A stretch of DNA of 64,000 nucleotides, from the NCBI GenBank assembly GCA_965153455.1, contig OZ234500.1, positions 8,184,001-8,248,000 of the forward strand, written 5' to 3'. This document shows, in pieces, positions 47,131-60,000 of the stretch (positions within the stretch are counted from its first letter, which is position 1; the number at the start of each line of letters is the position of its first letter). This DNA comes from Sphagnum compactum (lineage: Eukaryota; Bryophyta; Sphagnopsida; Sphagnales). The notes under the pieces are model-generated. The model was not told the origin of the DNA. It made no database searches and was given only the letters and a program-made list of their open reading frames with translations. Made by a program: the position numbers and the translations under genes.

Positions 47131-48996
47131 CAATTTGTAACCAATAATCCCTCAAATCTTCAAAGCCATGGCCCATTGCACATCATGAAACCAAATCCTA
47201 ATTAAAACCTTCATAATTATAGAATTTTGGCGAGTTCAAGCAAAGGGTCATAGTTGGTGATGGCTATCCTGTCTTCTTTATACTTGACAACAAGCAACAA
47301 GAAAAAGATGATGGTCATTGCAGTCTTGGTGAAAGGGGAAAATGATTAGTAGTAGTAGACAATGATATTGGATGGCTTGATGGAGCCATTTGGCAACTGG
47401 GACTGTTGTGGACTCACCATGCATGGCGAGGGGGATTAGGGTTTAGGAGGAATTGCAGGCGAAGTACTTACTCAAGTATGTAGCCTTTCGACGATTTTGC
47501 CCCTTTCTTGACCCTATTTTTTAAGCATAGAGGTAGAAGGCCACATTTACAGGTTGAAATTTGGCGATATTTCGTCACTTATAAAAAACACTGCTCACAG
47601 GGCGAAGTGTAGGTGGACTTGCATATCTGCTCAGCTCACCAAGTCCCCTGCTGCTCTGGTAATTAGTTAAGAACTAAACACATTTGTTGGAAGGCAACAA
47701 ACAAGCCATTGTAGGATGAAAAAATAGAGAACTGAGCCGTGAAGCAACAAGAGCAACCTTGGGCGACAGCCCTGTCACTCAGCCTCCACATCTGACATCA
47801 CTAGCTGGGGAGCTTTGCTGCGGGGCCTGGTTAACTTGTGTGCATGTGCTCCCCCTGAGTGTTGTTGTGTTTCAGACCCTCCAGAAAATTAGTTAAAATA
47901 TGTGTGACACGCAAACAAAGAGTAGTGCTTCAGCTTGTATTTTACTACTGTTCTTGTTATTGGATTTAATGCTAATAAACTAGAGTTCTGCTTTTGTCAA
48001 CATTTAACAAACAGAAAAGTTGGACAAAGAAAAACTGTACAGAGTAATATTATAACCCAAACATGTTTGGGTTTTCAAATCATACGTTTCATTTCAAAAC
48101 CTGGTTCATCGAAAAAGCTATCTATCTATCACTAAAACACAACATGTCCTTTGGTTGGATGTCTTGGTTTGGGATGTAAAAACATTGGTGCAGAAAACAC
48201 AATGAAACACCTCATAATTTTGATCTAAACAACAGTATGCTGAGAGACTAGTCGAGTTTTAAAGACCAAGCATCCCAAATTCAAAGAGTTCAAGCTTTTA
48301 ATAGTTTTTTGGCTAAATGTTTTTCAGGTTAAAAAAACATAATAATGTAATCCAACTATTTCATACCCAAAAGGTCATCTGATGACAATTTCTGGGTTTT
48401 GGAAGGTTTTGGACCAATTATGAAGTGATGAAACAGAAAAAACCATGCATTTCATGATAAGTATTAATAAGAAAACTAACTAACGTCCACCTTGAAATAT
48501 TACAAAATATCATTCCAAGTGTTCAGCTTCAGCTTCCAAGAAATCCCATGAAAAAAAAACGTTTTCTCATTTAAGGGTTGGACCACCACTAGCTAGGGTG
48601 AAATTGGAATTCTACACCTAGGACTGATGATAATGCTACCAACCTTGATAAGTTAAAGGACAAAAATCTGCTGATCCCAAGGCAATCCTCCAAGCTTTAG
48701 AACTTCAGACATCAAAGCAGTAAAGGCCACAAGCTCCAAATTGTAAAAATCTGACTTGTGTGGGCAAACGAACCATCACTGTTCACGTACCATAAGATTG
48801 ATCTCTTCACAAAGTAGCCAAATTCAGGTAAAACATATAGAGTGTTTGTTGGTGGGGGAAGGTGCAAACGCTTAAATTTTAAAATAGATGTTGTATTTAG
48901 TGATTGCAAGTGATTTCCTTGGAAAGCATCAGAGCTGCTCTTACAATTGCATACACTAACTGCATTATATTACCAAGTTGGTGGAAGTCACTTTGT
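47131..48996. other. Intergenic, nothing recognised
   Basis: About 1.9 kb. A telobox-like ATTAGGGTTTAGG near 47430 and a GC-richer patch at 47580-47880 might mark a promoter or leader, but no coding exon is recognisable on either strand. Confidence 0.4.
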
Positions 48997-49297
48997 AGCA
49001 TCTCCACCTCACACCGGCAAATACCTCTTTTCATTAAATCTTGCAACAAGATAGTGCAGATCCTGCTGCTCTCCAGTATTAATGGTCCATTTTGCAGTGG
49101 TCATTTTAACCCCTTCAAAAGAGTTTTTTCTACTATGGATTTGGACAATGACAATTACTCGTCCAGATGAAAAGACATAAATGGTTTTTGGGTGTTTAAA
49201 GGGACTTTTATGGCATTTGTGGGTCCGGACAATGATCATTAAATTGTACTCCATTCTAAAATAAAGGAGTTATGTACCATTTTGGGGTGGAGATGCT
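48997..49297. mobile_element. MITE-like element with 12-bp terminal inverted repeats
   Basis: AGCATCTCCACC (48997-49008) and GGTGGAGATGCT (49286-49297) are exact inverse copies 301 bases apart end to end. A third copy of GGTGGAGATGCT follows at 49503-49514, so a second, overlapping or nested element may end there. The interior encodes nothing recognisable. GAGCATCTCCACC-type ends are familiar from plant MITEs. Confidence 0.65.
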
Positions 49298-49514
49298 CTT
49301 AGAGCAGGTAAAGTCCCACCCCCTATTTGGGCCTCTATTGGTGCTTACTACATCCAACATGCAATGTTAACTATTATTTTCTTTTACTGGTCGTCTTGAG
49401 GAGCATCCTGGGCACATTTACAAGCCCCAAAATGAGTTTCCCACTAATTAATTGCTATACTTTATCCAAAATATAGTGTATAAGCCATTTTTTCTATGGG
49501 TGGGTGGAGATGCT

Positions 49515-50877
49515 AACTGAGGAGCAGGCTCTTCCTTATCTAGGATGTGACATGATTTTTTGGCTCATTTTAACTTTGAATGTATATTAATCTATGTTAG
49601 CCAAGTACATCAAAATTAGATATATTGCAAACTCATCATTTACATCAAAATCAGATGTGCAGAATGGTCCAAAAGATGCCAAATCCACCGAGCATTGTCC
49701 AGCTGATAATATGACACCCTGCACAAAGTCCTGTGGTTTGATTAAGATTAGTCTCGTTCTGGATTAAATAAAGCATTGCACTGCTTTTACCCAATGCCTA
49801 GAAGTAGGCTAATGGTACAAGTTCCCCACTCTCTTAAGAGTCTCTTAAGAGGGTGAGGATGAGTTTGAAATTGGTTTGCCATATCAAAACATTTGAGATC
49901 AAAAATTAGAATTGTTTTATTCTGCAATGACAGAACAAGCACAGTTGCAGAACAAGCAAAACTGTGCAAGGCGCAAAATGACAAGCCTGAACAGAGCTCA
50001 TTAGGGAGTAATCAGCATCTCCCAACAGGCATCACCTTGCTTAGGGAGAAAAACCCTTCTAAATTGCTCAAGATATTAACGGTACACACCCCTATGAGCA
50101 ATGACAAAGTGACCCACTCCCTAAACTGGGTGGTCCACATGGTCCTGGTCTGGTTCATCTTCACCTTTCTTTTGTTATATGTTATAGCAATGGCTGGTTG
50201 GTAGGAGGCCAGTGGTTCAATCTCCAAGCAGTAGTAACTGAACAGGATTGCTTATGTTGGATTCATTTGCAGACATGGAGACCATCTATGGCTTCATTGT
50301 TCAATGAAGTGAGAATTGTGTGGGACCTATCCCTAGCAGTGCTCTGAAGGGAAGAGCTGGACCCGGACCCTAACCAACAAGCCAACTAACCACAAGAGAA
50401 AGCCTCTCACTTATAGCAGACCAGAATGAAGCCAGCATCCACATATCAACCTTGCATGATCTCCATTCTCTCCCTCGGGGATTTGTGTCAGGCCAATATA
50501 TTTTCCAGCCACCGAGGTTGGAGAGTGTCCCATGGAATTTGGGAATGAGATTAAAACCAGTGCACATTATTATTTTTGTAATAACTTGGTTGGTAAGCTC
50601 GATTCATGCATACTTACTATGTGTGAATGCCATTGTGCACTTTCATGGACGTGTGCCATTAATTATGTCTAGTCCTTCTGCTCCCTCCATTTCATGTCTA
50701 GGTTGCATACATGCATGCATGCATGCATTCCCACCACCACCACCACATGAATGCTTGCCTTCCTGCCTGCTTCGAGCATAAATAATTCGACTGTACATTC
50801 TGTGACTGAATGAATGAAATTTACAATCTTATATTTTATTAGTGTATTTGTGGTGTGCTGTTTGTTATGTTCTTTAG
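49515..50877. other. Intergenic, nothing recognised
   Basis: Includes two CTCTTAAGAG palindromes in tandem at about 49830-49851 and a (GCAT)n tract at 50706-50729 followed by a short (CCA)n tract. Open frames at 49893-50204 and 50452-50781 carry no known motif. Confidence 0.45.
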
Positions 50878-52460
50878 TGATTTTGAAGGGTTTCCATCTC
50901 CAGAAATGAGAGAAAAAAAATACAATTTTTTTTCCAGATTTCTTTATTTGGTTTTTAGTGTGTAACCATGAATAAATATAGAAGGTTGATTAAAGGTTTG
51001 TACTCTATATCTTGTTTACAGCTAAATTTGGCTAAATGTTATTAGGGATGATCGTCATTTAAAAAAAAAAACTTCTCCCTAATGGATGATCGCCACTTAG
51101 GTTACATAAAGTTGATTAATGATTTGTACTCCATATCTTGTTTATAGCCAGATTTGGCTAAATATTTGTAAGGATGATCGCCATTTTTAAAAACATCTTC
51201 CATGGATGATCATCACTTAATAGGCTACATAAAGAAATTCCTATAAAAGAAAAAGCACTGGAACTTTAGGTGCAATTCCAAATGGCAAATTAGTAGGGGA
51301 GACAAGTACACTAAAGTTGGGTCTTTTTTTTCCCCCATGAAAAATTCTTTGTATAGTTCGAACTTTTTTTTTCAGGTCGTCAAAATTTGGCGAAATTTCG
51401 CCCCCCAAAAAAAAAAAGAAAAAAAAAACCCCCCATCCTAACCTGCACATTACCTACTCCGCCCCGGCGCAAATCCCCCCCCCCAAAATGGTCTATTTTT
51501 CAGTGGGATGGAAATTTGGGGGGGGGGGGGGGTGTCAGGGAAGAGTGTGGAGGCAAGGAACGTGACCTCACTGGTAAAATCGTGCGGCGTGCCGCTAACC
51601 ACCATTTTAATTGCCTCATCACTTTCGCCTAACTTTGCTCCCCACTAGCATCCACTAGCCGGATTGCTGGCTACTGTTCTGTTATTATTGGCGACACCAC
51701 TAATTTGGGTTAACCCATACTTAGACTCCCCCCTTACCCCCCCCGCCCACCCCAATGCATGCACCACAAGTTAGTTACTTGCAATTCCCAAATTGTCCTT
51801 GCAAACTGAAATTCCATTTGTGGCTAAACTGTTGTTGTTACTAGGGTTGTTTTCATAGTGTTTTTGATAGGTTGGAATTTGGTTAAATGGGTTTGTTTTT
51901 GTGGCTAAACTGGTGTTACCGGGGTTGGTTTCATAGTGTTTTTGGATGGGTTGGAATTTTGGTTCAATGGGTTTGGATTTGTGGCTAAACTGTTGTTACC
52001 GGGGTTGGTTTCATAGTGTTTTTGGATGGGTTGGAATTTTCGTTCAATGGGTTTGGATTTGGCCATGTTTGTATTTCTGGAAAAAAAAAATGGACTCATT
52101 TTTCTAGTTGGCTGATTTTATTTTTCTTCTGAAAAGCGAAATTAATTTTTTTTGAAAAGTTAAGTGATTTTGAAGTTTTTCAATCACCAGAAGTGAGAGA
52201 AATAAAAAAATAATATAAATCGTCAGATTTCTATAACTTTGGTTTTCAGTGTATAGCCAAAATATAGAAGGGTCATTTAATGATTTGTACTTTATATTTG
52301 GTTTAAAGTCAAAAATTACTTGGCTGCAATGGATTTGTCCATTTGTGCCAAAAAAATAAAATAAAAATAAAAATAGCTGAATCTTCCTAGAAATTATTGC
52401 CATTTTTTTTTACATCTTTGTTATGGATGATAGCCACTTTGGCTACCAACAAAAATTCCT
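50878..52460. mobile_element. Candidate terminal-direct-repeat element (TRIM-like)
   Basis: A block at about 50878-51245 recurs in diverged form and the same orientation at about 52158-52460. Shared phrases in order include GATTTTGAAG, CCAGAARTGAGAGAAA, TTTTYAGTGT, TATAGAAGG, ATGATTTGTACT and GGATGAT-GCCACTT. The left copy carries an internal tandem duplication of about 126 bp. The interior of about 900 bases has C and G homopolymers and an 80-bp tandem array but no reverse transcriptase or gag. Related fragments occur at about 26938-27010 and 27165-27200. It could be a TRIM-like element or two insertions of one family. Confidence 0.45.
51820..52060. repeat. 80-bp tandem array, three copies
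   Basis: Units start GTGGCTAAACT at 51820, 51901 and 51981. The last two are nearly identical; the first is more diverged. Confidence 0.85.
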
Positions 52461-54404
52461 AAAAAAATATTGGTGGGGGAGCTTGCCCATGGTGTGCTTG
52501 GAATCTGGGTTGATCAAGTGACTTCTCTCGTGTCTAGAGGACCAACATCCAACAAAGAGATAGCACCCATAAGCCCAAATGCACAAACAAACAGAGCATT
52601 GTGACCAAAAACAAAAGTTTCTTTGAGAAATGATTATGATCATCAACAAGCCTTGCAAGCTGGGAACTTTGGAAGCTCCATGATTCCTTGAGTTATTCAT
52701 ATATCTCGCTTCATAATCAAATCACCTTCTTCCTAAGTAAAGCTCCTATAAGTTAGAGTGATTAGTGAACTCCCAAAATACCTTCAGCCCATGTGCGTAT
52801 ACCATCACATTTTCCTGACATGCTCTAGAATGTTCGGCCAAGTGGAAATCAAGTGAGACGTCACAAGATTCCAAATTGGCCGGGGGGCACTCTCGTTTCT
52901 CTGGCTTGCCTAAATATGACAAAGCCTGAGAGGGGGAATCAGTTTGTCTCATCTTCAAAGTCAATGTTTCTCATCCTCAAAACAACATACGTAGTTCTAA
53001 TTCTGTTTGTTTTCTTGCAGGAACAAGCAAGCAATGTTCTTCAAAAAAAATACTTGTTGTTCATTTGAAAGTCATGAAAATAAATCAAATCATTAACATG
53101 GTTTCAAAAGAGATCAGCTGCAAATTTTTGCAATGCACTCACACTTCCTGCCTAACTCACTCACACAATTTGCTGCTAAATTCATCAAAGAAGGAGAGGG
53201 TTTAGGGTGTGGTGACTAGAATGAAAAACTGATCTACATTATTATATTGTAAGCTTAAAAGACCATCTACACTTTCCTCCTGTGTGAAGTAGTGGGTGTT
53301 GCTCCAATTTTGCCCAAAACAATTAATTATAAAATCTGAAAACTGAAATTTTGGCTTGAACTGAGAACCAATTTTTTTTGGAAGTGGCAGCTGGAGACTT
53401 ATATCTATATTATTTAGACTGCAAATTAAATTTTCTTTATTGAATTCACATTAATATATTGAAATCACCTAACCATGTTACACGATTCCATTATTTCTCA
53501 TGATTTTATTTCAACCTAGCATATTAAAAAAGTGCAAAGCCATACATACACACCTATATTTTGAACCTAGAGTACTTTTTTCCCCTCAAATTTCTCAATT
53601 GTTGAAAAATGGGAGGAAAAAAAAAAGTTTACAATAGAATAAAAACACAAACTTTTCCTTAAAGGTTTTCTCCCCAAGAAATACAAAAACAATGGTAAAA
53701 ACTTGCCACCCAAAAGAGAAAAGAAAAGGCACACAACCTGAGATTAGATTGAAGACATTAGATTAGATGCTAAAGCAAATTCAGGCTTGAGAATATATAT
53801 GTATATATATAATTTTTTTCATTAATTAATTAATTTTTATTTTATTTTATTTTATTTTAAAAAAGAGAGACGTGTTTTTTTGGATCAATGAGTTTTTAAA
53901 ATTTTAAAAATTATTGAAAACATGACCTGCACGTTTTCCTTTGCTAGTTAGTGTTTTTCACTTGCTCCCAAGATGTGAAGGTGGTGGAATAAAGGCTGCA
54001 AACTGAGGACAGCCAAACAGCAGAAACCAGACACACACAGACAGAGACTCAGAGAGAAACACAGAGAAACACAGAGATTGTGTGAAGAAATGAAATTTTG
54101 GGAACGTGAGGAGTGAGTAAGTAAGTGCGTGTGGAAATGGATTGATGAGTGGGGTGGGTGGGTGAGTGCGTGTGTGTGTGTGTGTGTGTGCGTGCGTGCG
54201 TGCGGGACATTGATCCTGAGATGGTGCTGGATGATGGAGTGAGGGTGTCTCAGTAGTAGTTCCCAACTTGCCCAGCCCACGACCGATGCCTGAAATTTTC
54301 CAGTGCACGCTTCATGAATGCGCGCGGCATTGAAAGGGATGGATCATTGATTCACAGTTCCGTGGGGGGCGTTGCAAAGCAGTGATGATCGAGGAAGCTC
54401 CAAA
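52461..54404. other. Intergenic, nothing recognised
   Basis: AT-rich with short open frames lacking known motifs. A GT/GC microsatellite lies at 54168-54204; it creates the His/Thr-rich minus-strand frames there, which are not genes. Confidence 0.5.
54168..54204. repeat. (GT)n/(GCGT)n microsatellite
   Basis: Alternating purine-pyrimidine tract, GT units passing into CGTG units, capable in principle of Z-DNA. Confidence 0.9.
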
Positions 54405-54509
54405 TTTGGCGCCGTGTTGTCGTGGGTAGGCTAGTCGTGGTAGTAGTAGAAGATCGTTATCCCCATTTACCCACACACACAAACACACCTGCTCCCGTCC
54501 CTTTATAAG
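54405..54509 (+). promoter_or_regulatory. Promoter-like block: E2F-type site and TATA box
   Basis: TTTGGCGC at 54405-54412 is an exact match to the E2F consensus TTTSSCGC. About 95 bases on, TTTATAAG (54502-54509) is a good TATA box with a GC-richer surround. Transcription would start near 54535-54545. The downstream sequence is CT-rich, like a plant 5' leader, but no convincing protein frame follows. Confidence 0.45.
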
Positions 54510-54888
54510 CAGCCTAGCTCCACATTCCTTGTAGTCCCACTTACTTGGGTCCTTGTCGTGCCCAAGATTTCAACCGTGCCTTCCCCACCCAGACTTTGCT
54601 CTCTTCTCTCGCTTGTACAAGACTTGCTCTTTTCTTCTTTCGTCTCTGGGTGGGTGAACATTTCTTGCTCTCTTTCTCTGGTCTGTGCGTCTGGATTCTG
54701 GAGTCATGTCTGTGCAACTGCAAAGTGTGTTGTTATATGTCTATGTGCTTCTACTAGAGTTACATCATCTTCATGCCCCCGTTGCTGTTATTTTTTTCTT
54801 TCTAAAGGGATACGAGCCCCCTAGTTTAAACTCTGGTCCTTCTCTCTTGGTTCCCTTGTTTTGGAAGATCTATGATAGAGAGAAGCTG

Positions 54889-54999
54889 TGACGTACCGAC
54901 GGCTCGAAAACTGGTCACGTCAGTAAGCAGTAAGCAGCGGATCTGGAGCTCATGATGGGACGATTTGTTTTGGAGGATTTGGTCCAAGATCCTATAAAT
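54889..54999 (+). promoter_or_regulatory. Second promoter-like block: TGACGT, TCACGTCA and TATA box
   Basis: TGACGT at 54889-54894 and TCACGTCA at 54915-54922 are bZIP/as-1-type sites. TATAAAT at 54993-54999 is a TATA box. A transcript would start near 55025. Confidence 0.4.
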
Positions 55000-57070
55000 G
55001 CATGTTTCCCTCCCCCATCTTGGAGTACTGCATCTTCAAAGTTGTTGGTCACCGCGAATCTGTCACCCCACCTGCTGCTAGAAGAGCGGTCCCGGAATCA
55101 TCAATTGCACAGCTTTAATGGTAGATAGGTCTGTACAAAATCTCAACTCACACGCATGAGCATGATGAGAATTTTGCACTCGGTGGAACACTCGACAGCA
55201 CGCAAGAGGTGGGTGACAGATTCGTGGTTCAAGCCATCAATACTGAAGATGCAGCACGCCAAGATGTGCGTGGGCAGCATGCAACTTCCATGCTCACTCT
55301 GTGTCTTTCCCATGCGTTCATCACTGTCTCGATCAGCAGCCATCTAATCTCCGTCGTGGACAGCAGCATCTACATACATGTCGGCAAACAGCGACTCTCT
55401 CGCAAGCTCCAAGAATACCCTTCACGTTTTCTAGGTATGCCAAGATTCCTAACCTCCTCATTTCCGTTCCTTGCTCCTCTAGCTGAGAATCGTGGTACTA
55501 GGTAGTTTGAGCATGCGACTCGATCACGTCAAATTGATCGAGGTGAAAACTGCTCACATTGCATCAATTTGTTACATGTAAGAGAGGTCCTAAACCCTAA
55601 ACCCAACAATATGCATCAAAGTATTGTTGCACATGATCAATGATGGAACTGATTTCACTGTAATTCTTGCTTGCATCTCCATTAAGGTAAGTGAATTTAT
55701 CCAGACCTGTTATAGAACCAAGCACTGTCCTTCACACGACTTGTCAAATCTTGTGAAATTTATTTAAAGTCATTAGATCTTTCAACTACAGTGAATATGC
55801 TTTTGAGATGGAGTTTGTGAGTCAATACTGACAAGACTTTTCGGTGTTCCTGGAGCAGTAGCCCAATCTGCATCTCCCCAAAATGTGTGCAACCTTCTAT
55901 TGCAGAAATGGTGGGGTTTTGAATACATGTTCATGATTTCATGTGTAAACTTGTGGCTTTGGTACCGAGTAAGACTCAATTAACTGAGTCCAGAAACATT
56001 GAGCTGTGATCAATAGTCTTGCAATAGCTGGGCAAGAGAAGAAATTTCAAAGCCAATCTCTGAATGTCCATTGCAAGTGTGCATTGTGCTCAACTGATTC
56101 TTCTTCCTGATCAAGCACTACTCTAGTAGGCTAAGTTCCAGAGTTGCGGGCTCATTTTATTATCCATGCCTTGTAGATTCCTTTCTTCAATGCTGCTCTA
56201 AGTTGTTGGCCAGCGGTTTACTACATATATTGATGGATTTGCTTGATTGACTGCATGTAATTCAAGAGGGCTATTTCTCAATTCCTGCATTATGTATATC
56301 TAGGGAACTGGTTAAAGATATGTGAGGAAAGAAGGCTTCTTCTGAAATTTGGAGAACCTGCTAGATTAAGCTTTTTGGGTATCCTAGTATAGTACTGGCC
56401 TAATTTTGAGGTGCATAGTAGCCTTCAAATGATCTCAAAATCCATTTGGTGTTTTCATATATGCCAAGCCAGGACTTACTACAGGTTGATATTCAGGTGT
56501 GGAATGAAGGTGCAAATTGCAGGTGTGTTTGCAAGCAAGAGGATTCCCGACTATGATATGAGCTCCAACATCTGAATAGAAATGACAAATTTGAGAAACT
56601 GATAACAAATTGTGTTGTTTTTATGTATATGGTCCAAGATAATATTCACAACTACAAAAACTGGCCAACACATGAAATCAACTTTGGCAGTGTATAATTC
56701 ACACAACATGCTCATAATCTATATCACTCTATTTTATGATGGTCAGCACATGGAATCTGTTGCAAAACGCACCTGATTGATATCTAGGTCAATGCAGAGA
56801 AGATTGCCAAATTGAAAACCAGCAGGTGTTAAAGTTGATCAGAGTATTTCCTCCATAGGAACTAGAGGATGTTCAAAGGTGAAAACAGATCAAAGTATAC
56901 ATAATTAAGTGTTCTTGTGCCTCTTTTCATACCCACCTTGTCACCTTGGATTTTCTTAGCATGCTACGTGCACATTCACTGAAGCACTTATGAATAACAG
57001 TCTATTCAAAAAATGCAACTATGTAGTGGCACCAAAAACTTGTGCAAGACATAGAAAGGTACATGATCAT
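55000..57070. other. Unassigned, possibly transcribed region
   Basis: The first 500 bases are GC-richer than their surroundings and have overlapping open frames on both strands (55156-55347, 55209-55505, 55143-55343), none with a recognised motif. A telobox-like CCTAAACCCTAAACCC occurs near 55591. The rest is AT-rich without features. A non-coding RNA gene is possible but unproven. Confidence 0.35.
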
Positions 57071-60000
57071 CTATTTGTTCACATTTGTGGGTTGAAGAAC
57101 ATGAGCCTCATTCAAGTCTTGAACAGGGTTGGATTTCTGGTAATCCTTGGATACTAGATCTCTCAAGGCATAATCTTGCATTTGAACGGAGAGTGTGTCA
57201 TTGGGTTTAAGAATATCACCCTTATTTAAGTTGTTCAAAGCTCCAAGGTAATCCTTCAACAATATCTTGACCACACCTTGCCTTTTTGCAAAATGATTAC
57301 ATCATTCAATTGAAGAACATCAACCTTGTTCAAGTCCTTCAAGCTCCTTGGTAATCCCCCAACAGTCGCTTCATGTGACCTAGCATTTGTGAAGTGTTGG
57401 GGTTGAAGAACATTAACCTCATTTGAGTCTTTCAAGGCTCCTTTGTAATCCACTAACATGACCTTGATGTCACCTCACATGTGCAAAGTGCTTGCATCAT
57501 TGGGTTGAAGATCATCAAACTCAGTCAAATCCTTCAATGCTCCTTGGGGTCTTCCCCCAATAAAAGGAGCTAGGGGGCACTATTAACAAAGTGGTTTTTA
57601 GGACTATGCTTAACCACATTCAATGTCAAATTTCACTATGAAATATTTCAATTTTTTTTCATTCAACTTTTGGCAATGTTATCTACTTGTATTCATAAAT
57701 GAATTCGAAGCACATGAAATTTAATGTGCATACAAATGGATTTTTCTTTACATATTACAAATGAATGTATTTTCAACACAAAGTATACATTGCAAAATTA
57801 TATGTTGGATTGAACTTTACTTTATTTGGAAAAAGTTTATCATGCAAAATTATCTTTTAAGTGTACAAGCTATGAAGATTGAACCTTATTTACACCTTTT
57901 TTAGGATGACATGTTGAAAATCAATGAAAAAAAATTTTAATTAACATTTTATCCTTCATAAAATTTATCCATGCACTCCACATAAAATTGAAATTTTCTT
58001 ATTAATAGTGCATAATCAAATTTTATAATTTAGAATGCCATAAAACATTTGAACCAAATGTAATTTTAGTTCCTTGGACATTTTTAATTATCAACGTGAA
58101 TATGTTCTCCAATTTTGAGAATGAATAATGCATTTTTGATAAGCAAAAAGGACATTCAAATTCAAAATTATTGTTCGACAACTACTTTGCAAGTATTTTA
58201 TGGTTGCTAACGGACTTTCTTAACATAATGAAATGATTTCAAATTCATGGAGGAACAAGATCATTAGCAAATAAACACAATTAAGAAAAAAATAATAATT
58301 TGGATAAATTCATTCAAGGCTCCTTCGTCATCCATCAATTTAATTTTAACCCAAACTCGACTTCACACAGTGGGTACATGATAATTGGATGAAAAAACAT
58401 AAACTTTGTTTAAGTCATTCAAGCCTTCATGGTAATCCATCAATAGTATCTTGACTTCACATCACATTTGCAAAGTGATTGCATCATTGGGTTGAAAACA
58501 TCAACTTTATTCAAGTCCTTTAAAGCTCCTTGGTAATGCCCCAACATTCTATTAACTCCACCTAGCCTTAATTGTAAAGTGATTATATCATTGTGTTGAA
58601 AAAATTAGTATTGTTTAAGTCTTTCAAAATTCCTTGGTAATCCTTCAACATTTTCTTGGCATCACCTTACGTTTGCGCAATGAATGTATCATGAGATTTG
58701 AAATTAGTTTCGTTCAAGTCCTTCGAGGCTCTTTGGTAATCTTCCAAAAATGTTTTGACATCACTGCTTGTTTTCAAAATGATAACATTATTGTGTTGAA
58801 AAACATTTGTTTTGTTCAAATATCCAACATCATTTCATCCAAACAATTATCCTTTGTTTGGGTCATCCAAGTTTCATTTTCAATCATTTTGTGCTAAGAT
58901 TGTCAAAAATGACATGATTCACCCAAAGTGCATCCATTGTCATGTCAACACTGTCTAAAACACATTAGTTTCATTTGTTAGGACATACATCGATTATTTA
59001 TTTTAGCAATCAATTTGTTTTGCTCAAATCTATTCAAGTGAACTAAAATTTTTGGTTGCCCAATTTTAGTTTCTTATTGAATTAGGCAATTGAAAATTTT
59101 TAGTTGCCAACTTTCGGTTGCCATAATAGGCAACCAAAAAGTTTTAGTTGCTAAATTGGGCAATTGAAAATTTTCAATTTTTGTTCAAAAAACTTTTTAA
59201 TGATTTCTCAGAAAATATTTGGGCATTTCCCAAAAATGTTTAATTTTTTGATGGAGAAAGGTTCAATCTCCATAGTTGATCTAAGGACTAAAATTTTTTA
59301 GTTGGTAACCACAAACATTTCGATCATTGCTTGAAAAGAAGTTGGTCATCATTTAAAATGTTTGTTCAACCATCAATTAGGCAATTTTTAATCACTGCAA
59401 AATTATGTTAATCAAAAGTTGTCTCAGTCACCATAAGGTTCATGGCAACAAAATGACATAATTTTCAATTGCCCTTAAATGTCCTGTGAACAACAAGATA
59501 TTTCTTTGACTGAGGTTAACCTTCAGTTGAATTAGGTTGACCCTATTCTAACACGACATTAAGCAACATCAATGTCCAAACAAATGTGTCACGTCTTAAA
59601 ATATGACTAAACATTATGACAACCTTGTTTTGTGCCTGTGACAAATGGAATTTACATATTACATTTTGTATACAAAATTTATCATCAATTTAATATGTAT
59701 TTTCATCAAATGAAGTCAAACATATAATGTATCATGGAATAAACATACCAAATTAATGAATAAAAGTATTACCTCTTGATCCACTCAAAGGGATATTGGC
59801 AATAAATTGATTATTTAAGCAAGGCATTCATAAATTCATTTTTTTTGCAACCTTTAGCATTGTGTAAATGTTGTCAAATGTTTTTCAAGCAAATACTTTC
59901 AACAATTGTTGATGCAAAAAAAAAATAATTAAGGTTTTCATCTTTGATTTTTGCACAGAATGTATTCATTGATTCATCCTTGAATGGTTGTTTACTAGTG

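Noticed and set aside
53948-54308. Two minus-strand frames rich in His/Thr
   Set aside because: They read through a GT/GC microsatellite and show no domain.
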